DNA of 40,374 nucleotides from Bacteroidales bacterium (GCA_016283745.1 JAEENM010000032.1:1-40374), one strand, 5' to 3'; counted from the stretch's first letter, positions 27,291 to 35,203 are shown. A program made the numbers and translations. The notes: generated by a model not told the origin, from the sequence alone.

Positions 27291-27386
27291 GCGTCTCTCC
27301 GAGACGCTGATTTTCAGGGTGCGTGTTTTTACCCCCACACTGCTTTCCTTGTGTGGGGTTATTGAGATCATGTGTCTCCGACACAT
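27291..27386. repeat. Hairpin-mosaic intergenic element, copy R4
   Basis: Hairpins in order: GCGTCTC/TCC/GAGACGC (27291-27307, identical to R3), CTGA/TTT/TCAG (27307-27317), CCCCACAC-10 nt-GTGTGGGG (27333-27358) and ATGTGTC/TCC/GACACAT (27370-27386). The third stem is the counterpart of the outer stem in R3 with paired changes on both arms. The plus-strand T run seen in R2 and R3 is interrupted here (TTTCGGG). Confidence 0.82.
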
Positions 27387-27407
27387 TTCGGGTAAAAAAA
27401 ACAGCAA

Positions 27408-27498
27408 CCATTATCATCAATTATCTCATTAACTATTTAACAATCATCAAATTATCTATTAACTATAAACTATAAATTATAAACTATTAATTATTCTT
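27408..27498. repeat. Heptad tandem array T-d (TATAAAY type)
   Basis: Clear 7-nt units run from 27457: TATTAAC, TATAAAC, TATAAAT, TATAAAC, TATTAAT, TATTCTT. A more degenerate stretch of ATCAATTA/ATTAAC words extends left to about 27408. The stop codon of the beta-helix lipoprotein gene (27491-27493) lies within the array. Confidence 0.8.
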
Positions 27499-28945
27499 CA
27501 AAGAATTCAAACGCTCCTATCGACGGGGGATTGGAACGGACTCGGTTGTCGAGGTCGGTCTGTTGTTTCAGATAGGCGGTGTTGCCTCTGCCGCGGGCCG
27601 GCGATTCGGCTTTCAGATGGTAGTCGGCGGCGGAGTGGTCCACAAAAAGAGGGTCTTGGTTTATCAGACAGTTGGTCATTAGCGATTGTGGTATAGACAG
27701 TTGCGTTTTCAAAAGACAGTTGGTGAAGGAGAACGACGCCGTGCCGCTTTCGGCGAAATCCAAAGCCAGCTCCTCGTTGGCCGAGCCGTACACGATGCAG
27801 TTGTAGAAATCGGCCTGCTGCAGCGGACGCAGCTGTATGGCACCGTCGGCACTCTCGTACCAGTTGTTGAGTATCAGCTGTGGCGAACGACGCATATTGT
27901 AACTCCAGTAGTTGGCAAAGGTGGAATTGCTAAAGACATACCTGCCACCGAGCGTCAGCGCCAAAGTAGCAGTCTGACAGTTGGTTACAAGCAGATTGTC
28001 GCCTTCTATCCGTGCCCCTTGTCCATAGATTCCCGCCAACGACATGTTCTCTATCACCGTGTTGCGGATGTCGAGCGTGGGGTTGGAATTCACCACGGTG
28101 TCGGCCAGAAAACCGATGTATCCGTTACGCACTATGGCGTGGTTCACTGTGTTGTCGCGGCTTCCCGACGATAGCCAGATATAACCCCACTGTCCGGGCA
28201 GGTCGGCGTAATGGCCGTCGTGGCGGATGGAGGTGAAAAGCACCGGTGCGTCGGCAGTGCCGTTCACACGCAGTGTGCCGCCGTCGTACACCCAAAGCAC
28301 GGCGTCCTTGCCGAAATAGACCTCGGTGCCGTGTTCCACGTTCAGAGTAAAACTCTCATCCACAACGGCATAGCCAAAAATAACATGCGGTATGGCATCG
28401 GTCCATGGCTCGGAGCAGTCGATGACGGAATAGGGATAGCTGTTGCCCGCAGCGTCGTGGATAACGTGGTCGGGATAGTGGTAGACGGCGTTGCGCCCGT
28501 AGGCCGTAAGCGGCAGGTGCTGACTTGCGCTGCCCATGGTGAACACGATGCTGTCCTCTATCAGGAACGGCGACGAAGCCGAGTTGGGGTTGACATTGAC
28601 GCGGGCGAAGATAAAGATGCTGTCGTGGGCAAGGATTTCGATGTCGCGCGCCACGAGCGAGGTGTCGCCATCAACGTTGAGGCGGAAACGCGAGGCGGAG
28701 CCATGTGCGAGGGTGATGCGGTCAATCTTAACAGGCTGATTGCCGTTGTTGTACACCTTTACGCTGCGCACCGTGGAGCCGATGGTGGTGAATACGGTAT
28801 CGAACTTGAGGGTGTCGGCGGAAAACTCCAGCACGGAGATATCTGTAAGGTAGTCATCCTCCTTGATGCAGGAGGGTGTCAGAAATTCCAAAACGCAAAC
28901 GGCTAAGAATAAGCCTGTTATATATTTAATTGCCTTTAATTTCAA
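27491..28945 (-). CDS. Right-handed beta-helix lipoprotein
   Basis: A 484-residue protein with a lipoprotein signal peptide whose Cys is about residue 26 (FLTPSC). A beta-sandwich-like N-terminal part (40-170) precedes repeated short strands typical of a parallel beta-helix from about 200 to 430, with segments such as NPTLDIRNTVIENMSLAGIYGQG. The C-terminal NPPSIGAFEF is common in surface beta-helix proteins of Bacteroidota. A polysaccharide-binding or structural role at the cell surface is plausible. The start codon is TTG (28943-28945): the codons just upstream include an in-frame TAA, and no internal ATG would keep the signal peptide. Confidence 0.78.
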   Translation of the reverse strand: MKLKAIKYITGLFLAVCVLEFLTPSCIKEDDYLTDISVLEFSADTLKFDTVFTTIGSTVRSVKVYNNGNQPVKIDRITLAHGSASRFRLNVDGDTSLVARDIEILAHDSIFIFARVNVNPNSASSPFLIEDSIVFTMGSASQHLPLTAYGRNAVYHYPDHVIHDAAGNSYPYSVIDCSEPWTDAIPHVIFGYAVVDESFTLNVEHGTEVYFGKDAVLWVYDGGTLRVNGTADAPVLFTSIRHDGHYADLPGQWGYIWLSSGSRDNTVNHAIVRNGYIGFLADTVVNSNPTLDIRNTVIENMSLAGIYGQGARIEGDNLLVTNCQTATLALTLGGRYVFSNSTFANYWSYNMRRSPQLILNNWYESADGAIQLRPLQQADFYNCIVYGSANEELALDFAESGTASFSFTNCLLKTQLSIPQSLMTNCLINQDPLFVDHSAADYHLKAESPARGRGNTAYLKQQTDLDNRVRSNPPSIGAFEFFEE

Positions 28946-29059
28946 TATCGTTATTTTTTATGATGGTCGTCCTTGTGGCGGACAACTTTGTAATAACGAC
29001 ATTGAGGTGATAATATTTTGTGTTGCAACAAAAAAAAGAGATTTTTTTCGAAAATCAAA

Positions 29060-29111
29060 GTGAATGATGAATGTGAAATCGCATTTCGACAATTCGACAT
29101 TCACCATTCAC
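29060..29111. repeat. Inverted repeat with heptad structure (T-e)
   Basis: Arms GTGAATGATGAATGT (29060-29074) and ACATTCACCATTCAC (29097-29111) are complementary at 14 of 15 positions. The loop contains a smaller hairpin GAAAT/CGC/ATTTC (29075-29087). Read in sevens the sequence is GTGAATG, ATGAATG, TGAAATC, GCATTTC, GACAATT, CGACATT, CACCATT. It overlaps the end of the decayed CAP gene. The remaining 28946-29059 stretch shows no gene or clear promoter. Confidence 0.75.
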
Positions 29112-29325
29112 TACAGACGCGGCAGGCCATGTCGAGGGCTTTGCTGGTGGCGAGAGTGTCGTTCCAGCGGAGCTACGGCTGCGCTTTTACGGAGCCGAGG
29201 TCCACACCTATTTCTTCGGAGTAGGCGGTGGGGGGTTGGCGCATCAAGTTCAGGTAGTTGCAGGCCACTATGGTTTCATCGGCGGGGCGGTTGGAGTCGT
29301 GGTGCGGAAGCACGAGAAACGACAT
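29101..29325 (-). pseudogene. Fragment of a CAP (SCP/PR1) domain gene with an internal stop
   Basis: From an ATG at 29323-29325 the frame reads 50 codons, including ETIVACNYLNLMRQPPTAYS and EEIGVDLGSVKAQP. It meets TAG at 29173-29175 and continues in the same frame with LRWNDTLATSKALDMACR to a TGA at 29101. The pattern NYLNLMR..P..Y...IGVDL...KA.P.L.WNDTLA...A.DMA is that of the first half of a CAP domain. No signal peptide is joined in frame, and everything after the second helix is missing. I judge it a dead remnant of a secreted CAP protein. Confidence 0.7.
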
Positions 29326-29434
29326 CGCAACCTATCCTGTGCAAAGCAGATCCTCAGGTTTATATATTTGGTTTTCATAGGATTGTGTGTTTAATTGGAG
29401 TTGGCTTTGTTGGTTTGCCTTGCCCAAGGGAGAA

Positions 29435-32400
29435 TTACTGGGCGGTGCGGACAAGGCGGACAGACCGACCGAAGTAGCGGTAGTAGCTTTGGCTGGGATT
29501 GACATTGCCGCTGTAGAAGACCAAGAAGTACGCGCCGCTGCTACCGCTGTACGACGCCGACCAGTAGTAGCCGCCGGAACCAACGTTGTTGTCCAAAGTC
29601 CCACTGCGGAAACCCGCAGCAGGCAGGAAGGCGCAGCCCGCATTCTCCAACGTGGACCACTGCGAAGAGGAAATCACGTTGACGGTAAAAGCGACTCTTG
29701 TGTTGTTGGTGGAAGATAGCGAGTAGGTGGAAGTGTTCCAGTTGTCGGGGACAATGATAAGACCCGGCACACCATTCACCGTGGCCTTGGCATAGCGTAT
29801 GCCTGAGGGGGTGCTGCGGTCATCTATCAGATATTCCCATTCATCTTTTGTAAGGGTGCGCCACGTGCCGGGGGCGTCAGTGGTCTGTGTACGGGGGTTG
29901 TAGATGGCATTATACACACCCCAGTCGTAGTTGGTACCAGAAAGGTTGTTGATGCCGTTGCCGTAATCACTATACGTAGTGCTGGTCATATATGGATATT
30001 TGTTGTTGTATCCGCTTGTGCCCCAGCCGAAGAAGTCTATCCAACCGGAATAGGAAGATGAGACATTCCTATTGGCACGTCCTATGGTATCCCACTGGTT
30101 GGGTGCGAAACGCCAAGTGCCTGCGGCAGTGCCACCACCTGCTACGGTGTGGGTTGTGGCGGTGCTGCCGCCACCCGTGGCACTCCACTGCAGGTTGCCA
30201 GGCGAAAACAACACACTGTCGTTTGCCGAAACGGAGAATGCAAAGGAAACTGGAGCTGACGTGGTGGTGAAGGTTATCTGACTGCCGTAGGCCGTGCCTG
30301 CCGCATTGGTGGCGTAGGCACGTACATAGTAGGTAGTTCCAGCTGTCAATCCAATCAGGCTGCTTGTAAAGCTGCCCGTGCCAGAGCCGTCGGTGGTGTG
30401 GCTGCCACTAACGGTGGGGTTCTGCGAGGTACTCCAACATACGCCGCGGGCGGTAACGGCAGAGCCGCCGTCGGCGGTAACATTGCCGCCTGTGGTGGCG
30501 GAGGTGGATGTTATGTTGCTTGCGGCGGTGGTGGTAACAGTAGGCAATTGGGCACTCTGCCCGCTATTAGCATTCTTCACAAGGCGGACAGACCGACCCC
30601 AGCAGCGGCCGCTGCTTTGGCTGGGATTGACAGTGCCGATGGTGAAGTACAAGCGGTACGCGTCGTTGCTATTGACGTACGTGGCCGACCAGTAGTAGCC
30701 GGAACCAGCGTTGCCGGCAAAAGTCCCATGGCGGGAGCCCGTAGCGGGCAGGAAGGCGCAGCCCGCATTCTCCAACGTGGACCACTGCGAATAGGAAATC
30801 ACGTTGTCGGTAAAAGGGGCACTTGTTCTGTTGGTGGAATGTAGCGAGTAGGTGGAAGTGTTCCAGTTGTCGGGGACAAGGATGAGACCGATGATGCCAT
30901 TGACCAGTGCCTTGGCATAGCGTATGCCCGATGTGGTGCTACGTGTGCTTAGCAGGTATACCCACTCGGCATTTGTAAGCGTGCGCCAAGTGCCGGGGGC
31001 GTCGGTGGTCTGCGACTTGGGGTTGTATATGGCGTTATATACACCCCAGTCGTAGTTGGTACCGGAAATATCTGTGTTACCGTTGCCGTAATCACTATCC
31101 GTAGTGCTTGTCATATACGGATATTTGCTGTTGTATCCGCTTGTTCCCCAGCCGAAGAAGTCTATCCAACCGGAGTAGGAAGATGAGATGTTGCTGTTGT
31201 TGGCTCCAATGGTATCCCACTGGTTGGGAGCAAAACGCCATGTGCCGGCCGCTGTTCCGCCGCCGGCCACGGTGTGGGTTGTGGCGGTGCTGCCGCCACC
31301 CGTGGCACTCCACTGCAGGTTGCCGGGAGAGAATATCACACTAGTGTTGGCACTTACCGAAAAAGTATAAGAACCTGCCGTGGTGGTAAATGTAATCTGG
31401 CTGCCGTAGGCTGTGCCTGCGGCGTTGGTGGCGTAGGCACGTACATAGTAGGTGGTGCCGGCGGTCAGTCCCGTAAGGCTGCTGGTAAAACTGCCCATAC
31501 CTGTGCCGTCGGTAGTGTGGTTGCCACTGATGGTGGGGTTTTGCGAGGTGCTCCAGCACACGCCGCGGGCGGTAATGGCAGAGCCGCCGTCGGCGGTAAC
31601 ATTGCCCCCAGTGGTGGCGGAGGTGGATGTTATGTTGCTTGCGGCGGTGGTGGTTACTGTTGGAACTACGGAAGGAGTGGTGAAACTCACCTGCGCTCCG
31701 TAAACCGTGCCATGGGCGTTGGTGGCGTAGGCGCGCACGTAGTAGGTGGTGTTGGGCGCAAGGCCTATCATGTTGCTACTATAATGCCCCAAGCCGCTAC
31801 CATCGGCAGTGCGTCGGCCGTTGATCACGGGATTGGGTAAGGTGTCCCAGCAGATACCACGGGTGGTAACGGTGGTGTCGCCGTCGAGGACAACAGTTCC
31901 TCCGCACAAGGCCGTAGTGCCGGTGATATTACTTATGGCGTCGGTAACCACTGTGGGTGTGGTGTGCGCCATAAAGGCTATCTGCTGGCCGTAGGCGGTG
32001 CCTATGGTGTTGGTGGCGTAGGCGCGCACATAGTAGGTGGTGCCGGGTATCAGGACTGTCATGCTGGCGCTGAAAGTTCCCAAGCCGCTGCCGTTGGTGG
32101 TGTGGCTGCCACCTATGGTGGGATTTTGCAAGGTGTCCCAACAGATACCGCGGACCGTAACAGGGGTGCCTCCGTCGGCGGTTACATTGCCAACAGCTGT
32201 GGCCGATATGTTGATGATGGTGTGCACTGTTGTGGTAATCACAGTGGGCAAGTCGTAAGTGGTAACCACCATTTGGTTGCCGTACGACACTCCCACTGCG
32301 TTGGAGCAATAAGGCCTCAGGTAATAAGTGGTTCTGGGCGCAAGGCCGGTGATGACGCTATTAAACCTGCCTGTGCCGTTGCCGTCAACGGTGCGGTTGT

Positions 32401-35203
32401 CGGCTATGGTGGGGTTGGGCGAGGTGCTCCAGCACACGCCACGCACCGAAACGGCTGCTCCGCCGGCGCTGTAAACGGCGCCACTGGTATTTATCGAGGT
32501 GTCGGCGATATGCGTTACGCTGTCGATACGTACCATGGGCAGTGTGTCGGTCTTGAACATTATCTGAGTGCCGTAGGACGTGCCTAAGGCGTTGGTGGCG
32601 TAGGCGCGCACATAGTAAACGGTGCTCATGCTCAGGCCGCCGATATGTGTGGAGTAGTTGCCCAAGCCGGTGCCGTTGGTGGAGTGGCTGCCGGCAATAG
32701 TGGGGTTGGGCAGGGTGTCCCAGCAAAAACCTCGTGCAGTTACCGAGAGTCCTCCCTCGGAGTTCACCCTTCCGCTGACGGTAAGGCTTGTGTCGGTGAT
32801 ATCGCTTGTATCCACGGTAACCACTATGGGCATCGAGAGTGTGGTGAAATTCACCTGAGCGCCGTAGCTTGTGCCGATGGCGTTGGTGGCATAGGCGCGC
32901 ACGTAGTACGTGGTGCCGGGTATAAGTCGCGGCAGTAGGCTGGTAAAAATACCGGTGCCGCTACCGTCGATGGTGTGGCTGTCGGCCACGGTGGGATATT
33001 GCGAGGTGCTCCAGCACACGCCTCGGGCTGTTACGGGAGTGCCACCGTCGTTGGTAACCCTGCCGCCGCTGGTGGCTCCGCTGTCGCTTACGTTGCTTGC
33101 CATGGTGGTGGATACCGATGGCAGTGCCAATGTGGTGAAACTGAGTTCGGCTCCGTAGGCCGTGCCGATGATGTTGGTGGCGTAGGCGCGCACGTAGTAC
33201 GTGGTGCTGGGGATAAGCTGTGTGAGTATGCTGGTGAACGATCCTGTGCCGCCGCCGTTGGTGGTGTGGTTGCCTGAAATGGTGGGGTTGTGCGTGGTGT
33301 CCCAGCACACGCCGCGGGCCGTAACGGTGGTGTTGCCGTCGAAGGTAACCCTGCCTCCGCCGGTGGCCGTGGTATCGATAATGGTACTCATGGCCGCTGT
33401 GGTTACTGTGGGTATGTCGAGGGTGGTGAACACCATTTGCTGGCCGTATGACGTGCCCACCCTATTGGTGGCGTAGGCGCGCAAGTAATAAACGGTGTTG
33501 GCGCTGAGGCCGGAGAGACTGATAGTGAAGGCTCCTGTGCCTGTGCCGTTGGTGGTGTGGTTGCCAATGATGGTGGGGTTGGGTGAGGTGCTCCAGCACA
33601 CACCGCGCTCTGTTACGGGGGTGCCGCCGTCGGAAACTACGTTGCCGCCGGTACGAGCGCTATGGTCGTCGAGGTTGCTTATGGAGTCGGTGGTAACGAT
33701 GGGTAGGATGGCCGTTTCGTCGCACACAAGACGCACCGACCCTCCGCAATAGCGGAAATTGCCGAACGAACGCATACCGGTGCCGGTGAAACGCAGCGAG
33801 TGCGCGTCCCTCTCGTCGTAGTATGTGGATAACCACACATTGCCGCTCACGCCAACGTCGTTAATCTGGGTGCCGTAGCGGTAACCCGCCGCAGGCAGGA
33901 ACACGCATCCCGCGGGCTCCAGAATGGAGATCCAGTCAGACTGCACTATGTTGTTCACCGAGAAATCGGCGCCGCCGTCGTTGGCGTTGTTTATGGCGAA
34001 AGCCGTGGAATCCCAGTTGTCGGGGAACAGAACCAAGCCCGCCGTGTTCTCCAAGGTTGCTTTGGCAAAGATAATCCCTGAAAGGGTATGCCGGTAGAAT
34101 AGCAAGTACTGCATCTCGTCGAAGGTGAGAGTGCGCCATAGGTCAGGGGCGTCGCCGCCGTTGGAGATGGCGTTGAACACTCCCCAGTCGTAGTTGGTGC
34201 CGCTGATGCTGTTGACTCCGTTCACGTAAAACGCCGGGCGCTGCTCGATGAGGTAGGGGTGCTTGTTGCCGTAGCCGCTGGTGCCCCAGCCAAAGAGGTC
34301 TATCCAGCCGTTGTACGACGATGATATGTTGGCGTTGGACTCGCCTATCACATCCCATTGGTTTGGGGCGAAACGCCAAGTGCCGTCGGCGGTGCCCGCT
34401 CCGGCCACGGTATGTGTGGTGGTACTCATCATGCCGCCAGTGGCCGACCACTGCAGGTTGCCCGACGAAAAATGCACCCTGCCGTTCTGCGATACGGAGA
34501 AAACGCCCGTAAGAGCGCCCTGTGGCATCACGCTGGCTTCGTCGAAGACGAGGGTGATGTCCTCGCTCCCATCCTGACGCTGGTGTTTCGCGGCACTTTT
34601 CAACTTGCGGCGGTCAAAGGTGGCGTAACCCGTGTATTTCATGGCGTCGCCCATGCCGAAAGGTCTTGTGGTTACGCCTTTCGCCACCGCCACGCCGGTG
34701 AATATGAGGTTGGACACGGCGTTGGAGGAGCCGCCGTGGGTATTGACGAGTTTCAGTGTCTGCCGGCCTGTGGGCGTGGCCACCGCAAGCAGATACACCT
34801 GCTGCGCCTCAAGGCTCACGTTGAAGGCATAGGCTCCGGCCTCCAAAAAGGCGGAGTGCCATGCCACGGAGCGCCCCGAAAGGTCGTAAACGGATATGGT
34901 TACCGTGCCGCTCTGTGCCAACGACATGCTTACGGTGGTGCTTCCGCCCATGGGGTTGGGGTATGCGCTAAGCGACGACACGCCACCCTGAACGTCGTTG
35001 ATGCCAACGTTGGTGAACGAAAGCACGGTGTCGGGATAGACAAGGGTCTCGCTCCAAGCGCGGGTTATATTTTCCACTTTCACGCTGTCCAAACAGACAA
35101 AACTGCCGCCCGAAAGCTGGCCCGTGAAACGCAAATCTACAGTCTGCGACATGGCCGAAAACGCCATTGCCACGGCAAACAGGAAGGATGTCGTTTTATT
35201 CAT
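29435..35203 (-). CDS. Giant secreted Fn3-repeat protein with three C-type-lectin/FGE-like domains
   Basis: A 1922-residue protein with a signal peptide (residues 1-20). Residues ~75-160 resemble a T9SS type A sorting domain (YPNPMGGSTTVSM, VYDLSGRSV), but at the N-terminus. Residues ~240-500 form a first FISUMP/FGE-like domain (NLQWSATGG, GWIDLFGWGTSGYGNK, ending VRLV). Eight Fn3-like repeats of ~95 residues follow (GVCWSTS.NPT, TTYYVRAYATN, YG.Q..FTT), then a second lectin-like domain (~1277-1547), a ninth Fn3 repeat and a third lectin-like domain to the C-terminus. The last two Fn3-lectin units are a recent duplication. The lectin domains carry a DGR-like variability pattern. It is probably a surface binding protein. 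A promoter lies at 35236-35243. Confidence 0.82.
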   Translation of the reverse strand: MNKTTSFLFAVAMAFSAMSQTVDLRFTGQLSGGSFVCLDSVKVENITRAWSETLVYPDTVLSFTNVGINDVQGGVSSLSAYPNPMGGSTTVSMSLAQSGTVTISVYDLSGRSVAWHSAFLEAGAYAFNVSLEAQQVYLLAVATPTGRQTLKLVNTHGGSSNAVSNLIFTGVAVAKGVTTRPFGMGDAMKYTGYATFDRRKLKSAAKHQRQDGSEDITLVFDEASVMPQGALTGVFSVSQNGRVHFSSGNLQWSATGGMMSTTTHTVAGAGTADGTWRFAPNQWDVIGESNANISSSYNGWIDLFGWGTSGYGNKHPYLIEQRPAFYVNGVNSISGTNYDWGVFNAISNGGDAPDLWRTLTFDEMQYLLFYRHTLSGIIFAKATLENTAGLVLFPDNWDSTAFAINNANDGGADFSVNNIVQSDWISILEPAGCVFLPAAGYRYGTQINDVGVSGNVWLSTYYDERDAHSLRFTGTGMRSFGNFRYCGGSVRLVCDETAILPIVTTDSISNLDDHSARTGGNVVSDGGTPVTERGVCWSTSPNPTIIGNHTTNGTGTGAFTISLSGLSANTVYYLRAYATNRVGTSYGQQMVFTTLDIPTVTTAAMSTIIDTTATGGGRVTFDGNTTVTARGVCWDTTHNPTISGNHTTNGGGTGSFTSILTQLIPSTTYYVRAYATNIIGTAYGAELSFTTLALPSVSTTMASNVSDSGATSGGRVTNDGGTPVTARGVCWSTSQYPTVADSHTIDGSGTGIFTSLLPRLIPGTTYYVRAYATNAIGTSYGAQVNFTTLSMPIVVTVDTSDITDTSLTVSGRVNSEGGLSVTARGFCWDTLPNPTIAGSHSTNGTGLGNYSTHIGGLSMSTVYYVRAYATNALGTSYGTQIMFKTDTLPMVRIDSVTHIADTSINTSGAVYSAGGAAVSVRGVCWSTSPNPTIADNRTVDGNGTGRFNSVITGLAPRTTYYLRPYCSNAVGVSYGNQMVVTTYDLPTVITTTVHTIINISATAVGNVTADGGTPVTVRGICWDTLQNPTIGGSHTTNGSGLGTFSASMTVLIPGTTYYVRAYATNTIGTAYGQQIAFMAHTTPTVVTDAISNITGTTALCGGTVVLDGDTTVTTRGICWDTLPNPVINGRRTADGSGLGHYSSNMIGLAPNTTYYVRAYATNAHGTVYGAQVSFTTPSVVPTVTTTAASNITSTSATTGGNVTADGGSAITARGVCWSTSQNPTISGNHTTDGTGMGSFTSSLTGLTAGTTYYVRAYATNAAGTAYGSQITFTTTAGSYTFSVSANTSVIFSPGNLQWSATGGGSTATTHTVAGGGTAAGTWRFAPNQWDTIGANNSNISSSYSGWIDFFGWGTSGYNSKYPYMTSTTDSDYGNGNTDISGTNYDWGVYNAIYNPKSQTTDAPGTWRTLTNAEWVYLLSTRSTTSGIRYAKALVNGIIGLILVPDNWNTSTYSLHSTNRTSAPFTDNVISYSQWSTLENAGCAFLPATGSRHGTFAGNAGSGYYWSATYVNSNDAYRLYFTIGTVNPSQSSGRCWGRSVRLVKNANSGQSAQLPTVTTTAASNITSTSATTGGNVTADGGSAVTARGVCWSTSQNPTVSGSHTTDGSGTGSFTSSLIGLTAGTTYYVRAYATNAAGTAYGSQITFTTTSAPVSFAFSVSANDSVLFSPGNLQWSATGGGSTATTHTVAGGGTAAGTWRFAPNQWDTIGRANRNVSSSYSGWIDFFGWGTSGYNNKYPYMTSTTYSDYGNGINNLSGTNYDWGVYNAIYNPRTQTTDAPGTWRTLTKDEWEYLIDDRSTPSGIRYAKATVNGVPGLIIVPDNWNTSTYSLSSTNNTRVAFTVNVISSSQWSTLENAGCAFLPAAGFRSGTLDNNVGSGGYYWSASYSGSSGAYFLVFYSGNVNPSQSYYRYFGRSVRLVRTAQ
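29453..29640 (-). other. Putative DGR-type variable region, C-terminal lectin domain
   Basis: This segment encodes the last ~60 residues of the giant protein, from FLPAAGFR to GRSVRLV. Against the copy at 30580-30765, 14 of 40 codons in the core block differ in amino acid. Twelve of these 14 keep an identical pyrimidine at the third position (for example AGC/GTC, GGT/AAT, TTC/CGC, TAC/ACC). This is as expected if the codons derive from AAC or AAT in a template. Confidence 0.6.
30580..30765 (-). other. Putative DGR-type variable region, internal lectin domain
   Basis: This is the counterpart of the C-terminal variable region, embedded inside the reading frame. One codon is deleted relative to the other copy, in the Gly-Gly before YYWSA. 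The flanks TACTACTGGTCG and GGTCGGTCTGTCCGCCTT are identical in both copies, so the changes sit between conserved borders. Confidence 0.6.
31374..33712 (-). repeat. Eight tandem Fn3-like domain repeats
   Basis: Eight protein repeats of about 95-98 residues, each opening PTVTT-like, with GG.V..DGG..VT.RG(V/I/F)CW(S/D)T in the first half and TTYYVRAYATN..GT.YG in the second. The DNA copies are diverged except the last, which is nearly identical to the ninth repeat at 30258-30548. Confidence 0.9.

Larger units (their letters stand above)
29440..31660. repeat. Tandem duplication of a ~1.1-kb Fn3 + lectin-like module
   Basis: The unit at about 30550-31660 (Fn3 repeat 8 and lectin domain 2) is repeated at about 29440-30549 (Fn3 repeat 9 and lectin domain 3). 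Long stretches are nearly identical in DNA, for example around 30455-30535 and 31590-31665. Divergence is concentrated in a few blocks of the lectin domains. Confidence 0.88.

Noticed and set aside
11243-27386. REP/RAYT-type palindromic elements
   Set aside because: No conserved GTAG-like tetranucleotide beside the hairpins and no tyrosine (HUH) transposase gene in the window. The origin is left open.
29992-33752. Repeated short frames inside the giant gene as separate genes
   Set aside because: They are out-of-frame or antisense readings of the Fn3 and lectin repeats and recur with the repeat period.
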